Shown here: piece after piece, positions 1-5,234 of the stretch
Position numbering within the stretch: position 1 is the stretch's first letter
Layout: every line of letters begins with the position of its first letter
Assembly: GCA_036745245.1 (NCBI GenBank)
Contig: DAIOGN010000179.1
Span: 1-5,234 of the forward strand
From: DAIOGN01 sp036745245
GTDB taxonomy: Bacteria; Zixibacteria; MSB-5A5; JAUVRN01
DNA length: 5,234 bases
Reading direction: 5' to 3'
Position numbers and translations under genes: made by a program
The notes under the pieces: generated by a model
The model's input: only the letters and a program-made list of their open reading frames with translations
Told to the model about the DNA's origin: nothing
The model's database searches: none

Positions 1-738
1 GTCGCGGCCCTGCGCGACTGCCTGGCCCCGCTGCGGCTGTGGGACGGCGGACTGCCGGGAAGCGAGTACTTCCTCGTGGAAAACCGCCAGCGCACCGGCT
101 TCGACCTGTCCCTGCCGGGCGATGGGCTGCTCATCTGGCACGTCGACGACAACGTGCTCTCCGACAACACGCAGGAATGGTATCCCGGCCACACCACGTC
201 GGGGCACTACCTGGTGGCACTCGAACAGGCTGACGGACTCTTCCAGCTGGACCAGAATCAGAACAACGGCAATTCCGGCGATCCCTTCCCGGGGTCCACA
301 GACGCGCGGTCGTTCAACAGCACTACCGCACCCAATTCCCTCGGCTATACGGGGCTCGTGTCGTTCGTGACCGTGAGCAACATCTCGAATTCCGGCAGCC
401 TCATGACAGCCGACTTCTCCGTGTCGCTGATTTCAGGCCTCACGGACGACGTGCGTCCCGAAGGCGCCGTGTGGGCACGGAACTATCCCAATCCCTTCAA
501 CGCCGGCACGAAGATCGAAGTGAATACGGAACGGCCCGGAACAGTGTCGGTGGACATCTACGACCTGCTGGGCCGGCGCGTGAAGAGCTTCAGGTCGGCC
601 TCGGTGCAGGCCGGGACGTGGGAGTGGCTCTGGGACGGAACCGATGAGTCCGGCGTGTCTCTGGCCTCGGGCGTGTACTGGTACAGGGTCGAAACGTCGG
701 ATGCCGCCGCGCGCGGCAAGATGGTGCTCTTGAAATAA
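1..738 (+). CDS. M6 family (immune inhibitor A-like) secreted metalloprotease, C-terminal part with T9SS/FlgD-like sorting domain (5' partial)
   Basis: The reading frame is open from the first base to TAA at 736-738, giving 245 visible residues; the start lies before the window. Residues 21-52 contain EYFLVENRQ, then LPGDGLLIWHVDDN, which is the conserved end of the M6 catalytic region in InhA-like proteases. The HExxH zinc motif expected in this family would lie upstream and cannot be checked. Residues about 53-145 are a less conserved stretch. Residues about 147-245 form a FlgD-like Ig/T9SS type A sorting domain: NYPNPFN at 161-167, then VDIYDLLGRRV, then WDGTDESG, SGVYWYRV and a final KMVLLK. 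Known for the family: these enzymes are secreted endopeptidases, and such tails direct export or surface anchoring through the type IX system. The inferred role is extracellular protein breakdown. A strong terminator follows the stop. An alternative is a non-peptidase protein sharing only this C-terminal region, which I consider unlikely. Confidence 0.87.
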   Translation, partial: VAALRDCLAPLRLWDGGLPGSEYFLVENRQRTGFDLSLPGDGLLIWHVDDNVLSDNTQEWYPGHTTSGHYLVALEQADGLFQLDQNQNNGNSGDPFPGSTDARSFNSTTAPNSLGYTGLVSFVTVSNISNSGSLMTADFSVSLISGLTDDVRPEGAVWARNYPNPFNAGTKIEVNTERPGTVSVDIYDLLGRRVKSFRSASVQAGTWEWLWDGTDESGVSLASGVYWYRVETSDAAARGKMVLLK

Positions 739-813
739 CGGGCGGGGTGATCTTCGCGGGCCGCCTGACCCACCCACCTCCTGGACGGCCCCGAACTCCC
801 GCCCTCTGACTTC

Positions 814-877
814 GAAAACGGGCCGACCCAACCGGTGCTCCGAGTCCCCCCCGGACTGGCACCGTCGGCCCGTTTTC
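814..877 (+). terminator. Rho-independent, probably bidirectional terminator after the M6 protease gene
   Basis: A perfect 14-bp inverted repeat, gaaaacgggccgac at 814-827 and gtcggcccgttttc at 864-877, flanks a 36-base centre. Inside it GGTGC (834-838) can pair with GCACC (859-863), and TCCG (839-842) with CGGA (852-855). The left arm starts A-rich and the right arm ends in TTTTCTT, so the element reads as a terminator on both strands. It lies 76 bases after the M6 stop codon and just before a promoter candidate, so it probably separates the two protease genes into different transcripts. Confidence 0.75.
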
Positions 878-894
878 TTCGCGCCAATCACAGG

Positions 895-923
895 TTGAAA
901 AAACGGGCAACGGGTGGTATATG
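895..923 (+). promoter_or_regulatory. Candidate sigma70-type promoter of the M14 carboxypeptidase gene
   Basis: TTGAAA at 895-900 matches the -35 consensus at 5 of 6 bases. It is followed after exactly 17 bases by TATATG at 918-923, which matches the -10 consensus at 4 of 6. Transcription would start near 930 and leave a leader of about 36 bases before the ATG at 966. The site lies directly after the terminator, where a new transcription unit is expected. The organism's own promoter consensus is unknown, so this is an inference. Confidence 0.5.
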
Positions 924-954
924 TATCCGTATCCCCGCAGTGAACCGTTTCCCT

Positions 955-960
955 GGAAGG
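955..960 (+). promoter_or_regulatory. Ribosome binding site that decides the M14 carboxypeptidase start
   Basis: GGAAGG lies five bases before the ATG at 966. The in-frame ATG at 921 has only a poor GGGTGG at 912-917, overlaps the predicted -10 box, and would put a charged, proline-rich stretch in front of the signal peptide. The ATG at 966 is therefore the better start. Confidence 0.65.
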
Positions 961-965
961 CACAA

Positions 966-3137
966 ATGAAGACTGGGTGTTGGATGGTGATGGGCGTGCT
1001 GGCTCTTTCGCGGCTGTCGGCCGCTGCGGACCCTCCCCTTCATATATTAAAGGTGACGTCCCCCGACAAGGCGGCGTACGTACGGCTCTTCACCATGGGC
1101 CTGGATCTGCCGGAGGCCCTCCCCGGTGCGGAGGTGACTGTGATCGGCTCCGACGCCGAGCGCGAGTGGCTGGAGGCCCAGGGCTACAGCGTGCGCTACG
1201 AAGTGCGCGATGCCTCGCGGTTCTATGCTTCACGCGCCCAGGCGGCTGGAGCCGCCACCATGGGCGGGTTCCGCACGCTCACCGAGAGCTGGGCCGCCAT
1301 CGACTCGCTGGTAAATCTCTACCCTGGCGTCGTGTCGGCGAAGTTGACCATCGGCACCACAGTCCAGACCCGCCCCATCTATGCCCTCCGGATCTCCGAC
1401 AACCCCAACACCGACGAAGGGGAGCCGGCCATCCTGTTCACGGGGATGCATCATGCACGCGAACCCATCTCGCCCCATATCGTGTTGCACACCATGCGCC
1501 AGCTCGCCGAGAACTACGGCACCGATTCGCTCATCACGCGCCTGGTGAATGAGCGCGAAATCTGGTTCATCCCGTTCGTCAACCCCGACGGCTATGCGCA
1601 CAACGAACTGACCAATCCGGGGGGCGGCGGCATGTGGCGGAAGAACCGCAAATCGAACGGCGGCGGCACCTTCGGCGTGGATCCCAATCGCAACTACGGC
1701 GACCACTGGGGACACGACAACTCCGGGTCCTCGCCCGATCCGGGCGACGACACCTACCGCGGCACAGGCCCCTTCTCGGAGAAGGAGACCCAGGCGGTCC
1801 GCGATTTCGTCACGCCCAGGACGAACATCCGCATCGCTCTCAACTATCACTCCTATTCCAATCTGTTTTTGTGGGCGCCGGGCTATGACCAGTTCTACGT
1901 GCCCGACCATGAGGTCCTGGCCGCCCTTGCCGATTCGGCCGTGTCGTGGAACAACTATGCACCCATGCCGGGCTGGGGCCTGTATCTCACCAACGGCGAC
2001 TCCGACGACTGGATGTACTTCGACCGCAACATCCTTTCATTCACGCCGGAGGTGGGCAACGGCAGCGACGGCTTCTGGCCCGACCCCGACCGCATCGAGC
2101 CCTTGACGAACGAGAATTATCCGGTGAATCTCTTCATGATCGACCTGGCCGACACACCCGAGCGGATCCTGATGCCCGACAAAGCCGTGTGGGACTCAGT
2201 GGCTCTTGTGGGAGAAGACTCCCTGGGCCTCTACTGGACGTCGGATGACACCACCTCCGTGAATCAGGCGGAGACCTTCCGCGTGCGCGAACTGCAGGGC
2301 CCGCAGGAAGGCATGGACGGGCTGGAGGACGGCGCCGACCGCTGGGTGCTCGACGGCTTTCAGCGCACCGCCTCCGTGCAGTACCTGGGAGCCTGGTCGC
2401 TCTTCTCCGAGAGTGGCGACAACTACACAGCCAATGCCACCCTCGGGGAGCCGTTCCTCGTGGAAGACGGCGACACCATGTCGTGCTTCATGCACTACAA
2501 CGTCGAATTGGACTACGACTACATCTACCTCGAAGCCTCCACCGACGGAATCCTCTGGACGTCGATCCCGGGCAGCCTCACCACCTCCTACAATCCGCAC
2601 GGGCAGAACGACGGCAACGGCATCACCGGCAGTTCGCTCGGGGTGTGGGTGCCGGCCTTCTGGGACCTCTCGGACTACTCAGGCTCGGAGGTGCAACTGC
2701 GTTTCTCCTATCGCACCGACGGGGGCATCTTCGGCTACGGAGTCTACCTCGACAACGTGACTCCCGTGCTGTCGTTCGACACCTCCATGGTGGTGGCCAC
2801 CACAGGGGATCGCTCGGTGATTCTCCCCGACTACCCGGACGGAGAGTACTACTTCCGCGTCGAAAGCGAGGACGCACAGGGGCAGGTGTCCACGAGCCTG
2901 ACGAAGTACTTCAGTTACTTCACGGGTCCGCAGTACATGCTGGGCGACGTGAACGAATCGGGCGCCATCACCTCGGCCGACATCGTGGTGCTCGTGAACT
3001 ACGTGTTCAAGGGAGGCCCGGCTCCGATTCCGGTGTGGGAAGCGGGCGACGTGAATCTCACCGGAGCCATCACGTCGGCCGACATCATCTTTCTCGTGAA
3101 CTACGTGTTCAAGGGGGGCCCGGCACCGGGCACCTGA
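966..3137 (+). CDS. Secreted M14 family zinc carboxypeptidase with InhA-like MAM/Fn3 region and C-terminal type I dockerin
   Basis: A 723-residue exported metallocarboxypeptidase that should remove C-terminal amino acids from extracellular peptides. Residues 1-21 are a signal peptide: a lysine, a hydrophobic core, then small residues ending SAAA. Residues about 25-90 resemble a pro-region. The M14 domain covers about 99-400. By comparison with carboxypeptidase A, zinc ligands are H163, E166 (HAR-E motif) and H295 (NYHSYS); R225, R228, N241 and R242 (GVDPNRN) bind substrate; Y340 matches Tyr248; E362 (FTPEVGN) is the catalytic glutamate. All are present, so activity is expected. Residues about 405-445 and 604-655 look like the two halves of a fibronectin-III domain; between them, about 450-600, is an InhA-like MAM module (DGLEDGADRW, DYDYIYLEAS, VYLDNV). 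Residues 660-721 are a two-repeat dockerin. There is no T9SS tail, unlike the M6 gene upstream. The dockerin partner (cohesin) is not in the window. Long for M14, because of the C-terminal additions. Confidence 0.95.
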   Translation: MKTGCWMVMGVLALSRLSAAADPPLHILKVTSPDKAAYVRLFTMGLDLPEALPGAEVTVIGSDAEREWLEAQGYSVRYEVRDASRFYASRAQAAGAATMGGFRTLTESWAAIDSLVNLYPGVVSAKLTIGTTVQTRPIYALRISDNPNTDEGEPAILFTGMHHAREPISPHIVLHTMRQLAENYGTDSLITRLVNEREIWFIPFVNPDGYAHNELTNPGGGGMWRKNRKSNGGGTFGVDPNRNYGDHWGHDNSGSSPDPGDDTYRGTGPFSEKETQAVRDFVTPRTNIRIALNYHSYSNLFLWAPGYDQFYVPDHEVLAALADSAVSWNNYAPMPGWGLYLTNGDSDDWMYFDRNILSFTPEVGNGSDGFWPDPDRIEPLTNENYPVNLFMIDLADTPERILMPDKAVWDSVALVGEDSLGLYWTSDDTTSVNQAETFRVRELQGPQEGMDGLEDGADRWVLDGFQRTASVQYLGAWSLFSESGDNYTANATLGEPFLVEDGDTMSCFMHYNVELDYDYIYLEASTDGILWTSIPGSLTTSYNPHGQNDGNGITGSSLGVWVPAFWDLSDYSGSEVQLRFSYRTDGGIFGYGVYLDNVTPVLSFDTSMVVATTGDRSVILPDYPDGEYYFRVESEDAQGQVSTSLTKYFSYFTGPQYMLGDVNESGAITSADIVVLVNYVFKGGPAPIPVWEAGDVNLTGAITSADIIFLVNYVFKGGPAPGT
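2943..3128 (+). repeat. Dockerin duplication: two 84-base coding repeats, 102 bases apart
   Basis: The 84-base units at 2943-3026 and 3045-3128 each encode 28 residues, starting GDVN and ending KGGPAP. They agree at 70 of 84 bases and 24 of 28 residues by my count. They are the duplicated F-hand calcium loops of a type I dockerin, which normally binds a cohesin. The loops read GDVNESGAITSADI and GDVNLTGAITSADI. Loop positions 1, 3 and 12 keep D, N and D, while position 5, usually Asp, is Ser665 in the first loop and Thr699 in the second. The last repeat ends three codons before the stop. Confidence 0.92.
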
Positions 3138-3175
3138 GATCGGCCGCCGCGACCCGGCGGGACTGCAATTAAGAT

Positions 3176-3203
3176 TTGACCAGAAGCGCCCGGCGGGTAT
3201 ACC
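3176..3203 (+). promoter_or_regulatory. Candidate promoter for the zinc-ribbon gene
   Basis: TTGACC at 3176-3181 matches the -35 consensus at 5 of 6 bases. After 16 bases comes TATACC at 3198-3203, which matches the -10 consensus at 4 of 6. Transcription would begin near 3210, giving an unusually long leader of about 235 bases before the ATG at 3446. No equally good promoter was found closer to the gene. The -10 lies in the centre of a dyad, which suggests regulation. Confidence 0.35.
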
Positions 3204-3214
3204 CATCGGGCGCT
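3185..3214. promoter_or_regulatory. 30-bp interrupted palindrome centred on the candidate -10 box (possible operator)
   Basis: Three nested parts share one centre at 3199/3200. The core GGGTATACCC (3195-3204) is a perfect 10-bp palindrome. The outer arms AGCGCCCG (3185-3192) and CGGGCGCT (3207-3214) are perfect complements. Only the two base pairs between core and arms mismatch. It could be a dimeric repressor site covering the predicted -10, or a hairpin ending the M14 transcript. A downstream T-run is absent, which speaks against a normal terminator. Confidence 0.35.
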
Positions 3215-3239
3215 CATCACATTATGATGGTGCGGCGAC

Positions 3240-3289
3240 GAAAAGAGGGGGGAGCGACCTTCGTCCTTGCCCGGGTCGCAACTCTTTTC
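3240..3289 (+). terminator. Terminator-like hairpin in the gap before the zinc-ribbon gene
   Basis: GAAAAGAG (3240-3247) pairs with CTCTTTTC (3282-3289), and inside this GCGACC (3254-3259) pairs with GGTCGC (3274-3279). An uneven internal loop of six and two bases separates the stems; the loop is 14 bases. The A-rich left and T-rich right ends resemble the terminator at 814-877. It may end the M14 transcript about 100 bases after its stop, or act as an attenuator in the leader of the zinc-ribbon gene if the promoter at 3176-3203 is real. Confidence 0.4.
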
Positions 3290-3325
3290 CGTAGCGGTTC
3301 ATCGCAATCCCGCATGCCACGTGCG

Positions 3326-3398
3326 GCGTGCACCCATTCGGGTCACACAGCACGCGGCCAACGGTCACGGAGCTGTGCCGCAATGGAAGCGGCGCGGT
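3326..3398 (+). other. Two further predicted RNA hairpins in the leader before the zinc-ribbon gene
   Basis: The first hairpin joins GCGTGCACCC (3326-3335) to GGGT (3340-3343) and GCACGC (3350-3355), with a four-base loop and a six-base bulge. The second pairs 3372-3381 with 3389-3398 as a 10-bp stem containing three G-U pairs and a seven-base loop. The G-U pairs make it better as RNA than as DNA. In GC-rich DNA such hairpins are common by chance, so this is weak evidence. The rest of the 308-base gap, 3138-3445, shows no coding pattern that I trust. Confidence 0.25.
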
Positions 3399-3431
3399 GC
3401 ACTGGGGCGGTCGGACGCGGCCGGCGCCTCG

Positions 3432-3437
3432 AAGGAG
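3432..3437 (+). promoter_or_regulatory. Ribosome binding site of the zinc-ribbon gene
   Basis: AAGGAG lies eight bases before the ATG at 3446, a normal spacing. Another ATG at 3441 is only three bases away from it and opens a different frame without the zinc-ribbon sequence. This site therefore supports 3446 as the start. Confidence 0.65.
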
Positions 3438-3445
3438 ACAATGGA

Positions 3446-3694
3446 ATGGCGGCAGATCCGGTGTCTGGATTCACAAATTCCATCCTGTTGTGCGTCGATT
3501 GCCAGGAGGAGTTCGTGTTCACGGCCAGCGCGCAGAAGTATTTCGCCGAGCGGGGCTTCGTTGACCCGCCCAAGCGCTGCCGAACCTGCTACAACGTCTT
3601 CAAGAACGGAGGCGGCTCGTCCGAAGAGGCCGGCGGGCCTCCGCTGCCTCCGCAGGGCCTGGACAACGGGTCCAGACCTCGTCCGCGCACGTAG
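3446..3694 (+). CDS. Small zinc-ribbon protein (probable zinc-binding domain, zf-trcl-like)
   Basis: An 82-residue protein of unknown exact function. It has C16xxC19 and C45xxC48, which can bind one zinc ion. Between them are EEFVFTASAQKYFAERGF and then PPKRC, the pattern of the 'probable zinc-ribbon domain' family (PF13451 type, identified from memory of the motif). Family members are small cytoplasmic proteins, sometimes found with or fused to cold-shock proteins; none is visible here. Residues about 52-82 are rich in Gly, Pro and charged residues and are probably disordered. There is no signal peptide or membrane segment. The frame is open upstream to 3176, but that part is Arg-rich, unlike the family and lacks a ribosome site, so 3446 is preferred. 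The stop is eight bases from the stop of the convergent histidine kinase gene. A nucleic-acid or protein-binding role is possible but not shown. Confidence 0.87.
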   Translation: MAADPVSGFTNSILLCVDCQEEFVFTASAQKYFAERGFVDPPKRCRTCYNVFKNGGGSSEEAGGPPLPPQGLDNGSRPRPRT

Positions 3695-3697
3695 GTC
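3675..3697. other. Small hairpin across the zinc-ribbon stop codon
   Basis: GACCTCGT (3675-3682) pairs with ACG (3689-3691) and AGGTC (3693-3697), with one bulged T and a six-base loop. There is no T-run after it. It lies at the junction of two convergent genes and is the only candidate there for a 3' end structure on the + strand, but the support is weak. Confidence 0.2.
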
Positions 3698-3702
3698 CGG
3701 GG

Positions 3703-5234
3703 CTAGGCTGGCCGCGGCACGACAGCCTGCGCGGGGATGAACGTCTCCCCCGCCTTCGCCTGGTGACCGCACGGGAAGAGCAGGTCGAATCGCGCTCCGC
3801 CCCACGCTGACTCCAGCACTTCCACGCGCCCGTCGTGGGCGGTGACGATCTTCCCCACCAGGGCCAGCCCCAGGCCCGTGCCGCCGGGCCGCATCGATAC
3901 GAAGGGCAGGAGCACCCGCTCGCGGTGCTCGGGCGGAATCCCCGGGCCGTCGTCCTGAACCGTCAGGCGCCAGACCCCTTCCAGCCGCCGCGATTCCACA
4001 GACACCCGTCCTCCCCGCGGCACGAACGACAGCGCATTCTCGAGCAGATTGACGATAGCCTGCCGCAACCAGAAGGGGTCGATGGACACGGCGGTGCTCG
4101 TGCGGGGCTCCCACTGCAGGCGAACGCCCGCCTCCTGGAAGCGCTCCGAAAAAGCCGACAGGGCCTCGGTCACCAGATCCTCGACCGGAAGCAAAGACCG
4201 ACGCGGCTCGGTGGGTCGGGCCACTTCGAGGAAGCGGTTGAGCATCTCTTCCATGGCGCCGGCTTCCTTGAGAATCCTGGAGGCAATCTCCAGGCCGCCC
4301 TCACCCGACTTTTCAGACAGCTTCGCGTACCCCACGATGGCGCCCATGGCGTTGCGAAGCTCGTGCGCCAGGCCCGCGGCGGTCTCGCCCAGGGCCGCCA
4401 GGCGTGCGCGCTGTGCCAGAAGCGCCTCCAGGCGCCGCACCGGCGTGCGGTCGTGCAACAGGAGCAGCGTCCCGCCGTCGTGCAGCGGAATTCGCTCGTG
4501 GCCGAAATGGAAGCGCTGTTCGTTTTCGTGTAGTTCAATCTCGCCTGTCGAGAGATCGGAGGGCCCCAACACCTGCTTCCATGGCGCCTCCGCAAGCCAG
4601 GCGGCGGCGTCATCCCCCCGCTTCGGGGCCCGCAGACCCGGCAGCGTGCAGGCCGCGGGATTGAAACGAACCACTCGGCCCGTGGCGTCGAACGCCACGA
4701 GAGCCTGCGGCAAAGCGTCGATCATGCGGGCGCTGAAATCCTGAAGGGAGAGCCGCTCCAGTTCGCTCGACTCGAAGCGCTCCAACAGATGCGCTTCGCT
4801 CTCCCGAAGTCGGCGGATGGTGGCCTGAAAGGTCTCGACGATTTCGTCCCACTCTCCCTGGGAGGCGGCCTCGCCCTCCGGGAGATTCTCGCGCGCGGTG
4901 CGTGCCACATTCCGCAATCGCTCGAACGGCCGGGACAGTTCACGGGCCACGAGAATCACAGCCAGAAGCAGAAATCCCAGGGCGACGATCTGGCCGGCGG
5001 TGTGCCACGCCTGGAGTTCGTCGAGCTGACCGATGGCGTCGAAGCCGCGGGAGGCGGAGACCACGATGTGCGAGAGACTGTCAGGACAGATGCGGTACAC
5101 CTGCCAGTACACTGAGCGGTCGGAGGTGGATTTCACGTGGGCGGAGTGGCCGGCCAGAAGTCGCCTGCGCGCCACCTCCGGGATGCGCAGCCACGCCGTG
5201 CGCACGGTGGCATTCACCGTATCCTCGAGGCGGA
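3703..5234 (-). CDS. Membrane sensor histidine kinase, TM-HAMP-PAS-HisKA-HATPase_c (5' partial)
   Basis: The frame runs from the window's right edge to TAG at 3705-3703, with about 509 visible residues; the start is beyond the edge. Numbering from the GTG codon at 5217, residues 1-73 are an extracytoplasmic sensor part, 74-91 a membrane helix (IVALGFLLLAVILVA), about 90-140 a HAMP domain, 134-158 a coiled linker and 160-256 a PAS domain. The H box is AGLAHELRN with phospho-acceptor H285 and E286. The kinase domain has an N box with N390 and N394 (NLLENAL), G1 DDGPGI at 422-427, an F box LLPFV and G2 GGTGLGLAL. All catalytic motifs are intact. It should autophosphorylate on H285 and pass phosphate to a response regulator, often an NtrC-type one for kinases of this design, but no regulator is in the window. 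The usual Pro after HExRN is Ala290. The ligand is unknown. Residues 482-504 form a short extra tail. Confidence 0.94.
   Translation of the reverse strand, partial: RLEDTVNATVRTAWLRIPEVARRRLLAGHSAHVKSTSDRSVYWQVYRICPDSLSHIVVSASRGFDAIGQLDELQAWHTAGQIVALGFLLLAVILVARELSRPFERLRNVARTARENLPEGEAASQGEWDEIVETFQATIRRLRESEAHLLERFESSELERLSLQDFSARMIDALPQALVAFDATGRVVRFNPAACTLPGLRAPKRGDDAAAWLAEAPWKQVLGPSDLSTGEIELHENEQRFHFGHERIPLHDGGTLLLLHDRTPVRRLEALLAQRARLAALGETAAGLAHELRNAMGAIVGYAKLSEKSGEGGLEIASRILKEAGAMEEMLNRFLEVARPTEPRRSLLPVEDLVTEALSAFSERFQEAGVRLQWEPRTSTAVSIDPFWLRQAIVNLLENALSFVPRGGRVSVESRRLEGVWRLTVQDDGPGIPPEHRERVLLPFVSMRPGGTGLGLALVGKIVTAHDGRVEVLESAWGGARFDLLFPCGHQAKAGETFIPAQAVVPRPA

Noticed and set aside
433..963. 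A - strand open frame over the end of the M6 gene and the following gap.
   Set aside because: It runs through the strong terminator and lies opposite the conserved sorting domain; no family resemblance.
921..965. An upstream in-frame ATG adding 15 residues to the carboxypeptidase.
   Set aside because: It overlaps the candidate -10 box, has no good ribosome site and would bury the signal peptide behind a proline-rich stretch. The ATG at 966 has GGAAGG at the right distance.
1230..1910. A 226-codon open frame on the - strand opposite the carboxypeptidase.
   Set aside because: It lies opposite the conserved catalytic domain and has a low-complexity composition typical of shadow frames in GC-rich DNA.
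3310..3326. Short hairpin CCGCA/TGCGG.
   Set aside because: Only five base pairs and in conflict with the better hairpin at 3326-3355; expected by chance in GC-rich DNA.
3176..3445. An in-frame 90-residue N-terminal extension of the zinc-ribbon protein.
   Set aside because: The sequence is Arg-rich and low in coding character, overlaps the dyad and hairpins, and starts at a TTG inside a -35-like box. A good ribosome site precedes 3446.
3441..3740. ATG at 3441 opening another + frame.
   Set aside because: It gives no recognisable protein, is too close to the ribosome site, and the overlapping frame has the conserved CxxC pairs.
3365..4744. Several long open frames on both strands overlapping the kinase gene (3365-4114 -, 3835-4533 +, 4049-4744 +).
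   Set aside because: The kinase frame has all its conserved motifs. The others are Arg-, Pro- or Ser-rich without recognisable domains.
5215..5217. GTG at 5217 as the true start of the histidine kinase.
   Set aside because: The frame stays open to the window edge, no ribosome site is visible, and a sensor of this type needs an N-terminal membrane helix that would lie upstream.

Overview
This GC-rich window (about 60% or more G+C by eye) holds four protein genes. The first three read on the + strand and the fourth reads toward them on the - strand. Two genes are cut by the window edges: the first lacks its 5' part and the last lacks its 5' part. No tRNA, rRNA, CRISPR array, insertion sequence or phage gene was seen.

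Layout. Positions 1-738 encode the C-terminal part of a secreted M6 (immune inhibitor A-like) metalloprotease that ends in a FlgD-like/T9SS-type sorting domain. Positions 739-965 hold a strong bidirectional-type terminator and a good sigma70-type promoter candidate. Positions 966-3137 encode a complete secreted M14 zinc carboxypeptidase. Its order is signal peptide, short pro-like region, catalytic domain with all expected zinc and catalytic residues, an InhA-like MAM module apparently set inside a fibronectin-III fold, and a C-terminal type I dockerin. Positions 3138-3445 (308 bases) have no convincing gene, but they contain a promoter candidate, a 30-bp dyad and several hairpins. Positions 3446-3694 encode an 82-residue zinc-ribbon protein with two CxxC pairs. 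Positions 3703-5234 (- strand) encode a membrane sensor histidine kinase (TM, HAMP, PAS, HisKA, HATPase_c).

Organism. Secreted proteases with NYPNPFN-type T9SS/FlgD-like tails and dockerins of the GDVN..G.ITSADI..LVNYVFKGG type, at high G+C, are typical of poorly cultured FCB-group and neighbouring candidate phyla such as Eisenbacteria, Krumholzibacteria, Zixibacteria or Latescibacteria. This is inferred from motif style only; no single phylum is proved.

How the genes fit together. The two proteases are probably parts of an extracellular protein-degradation programme: an endopeptidase and a carboxypeptidase that could act in sequence. The terminator and promoter between them argue for separate transcripts. 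The zinc-ribbon gene and the kinase are convergent and almost touching, so they are not in one operon. Nothing in the window links the kinase to the proteases. The gene content is mostly recognisable. The parts most worth a second look are the structured region before the zinc-ribbon gene, the domain-in-domain design of the carboxypeptidase, and the variant dockerin.
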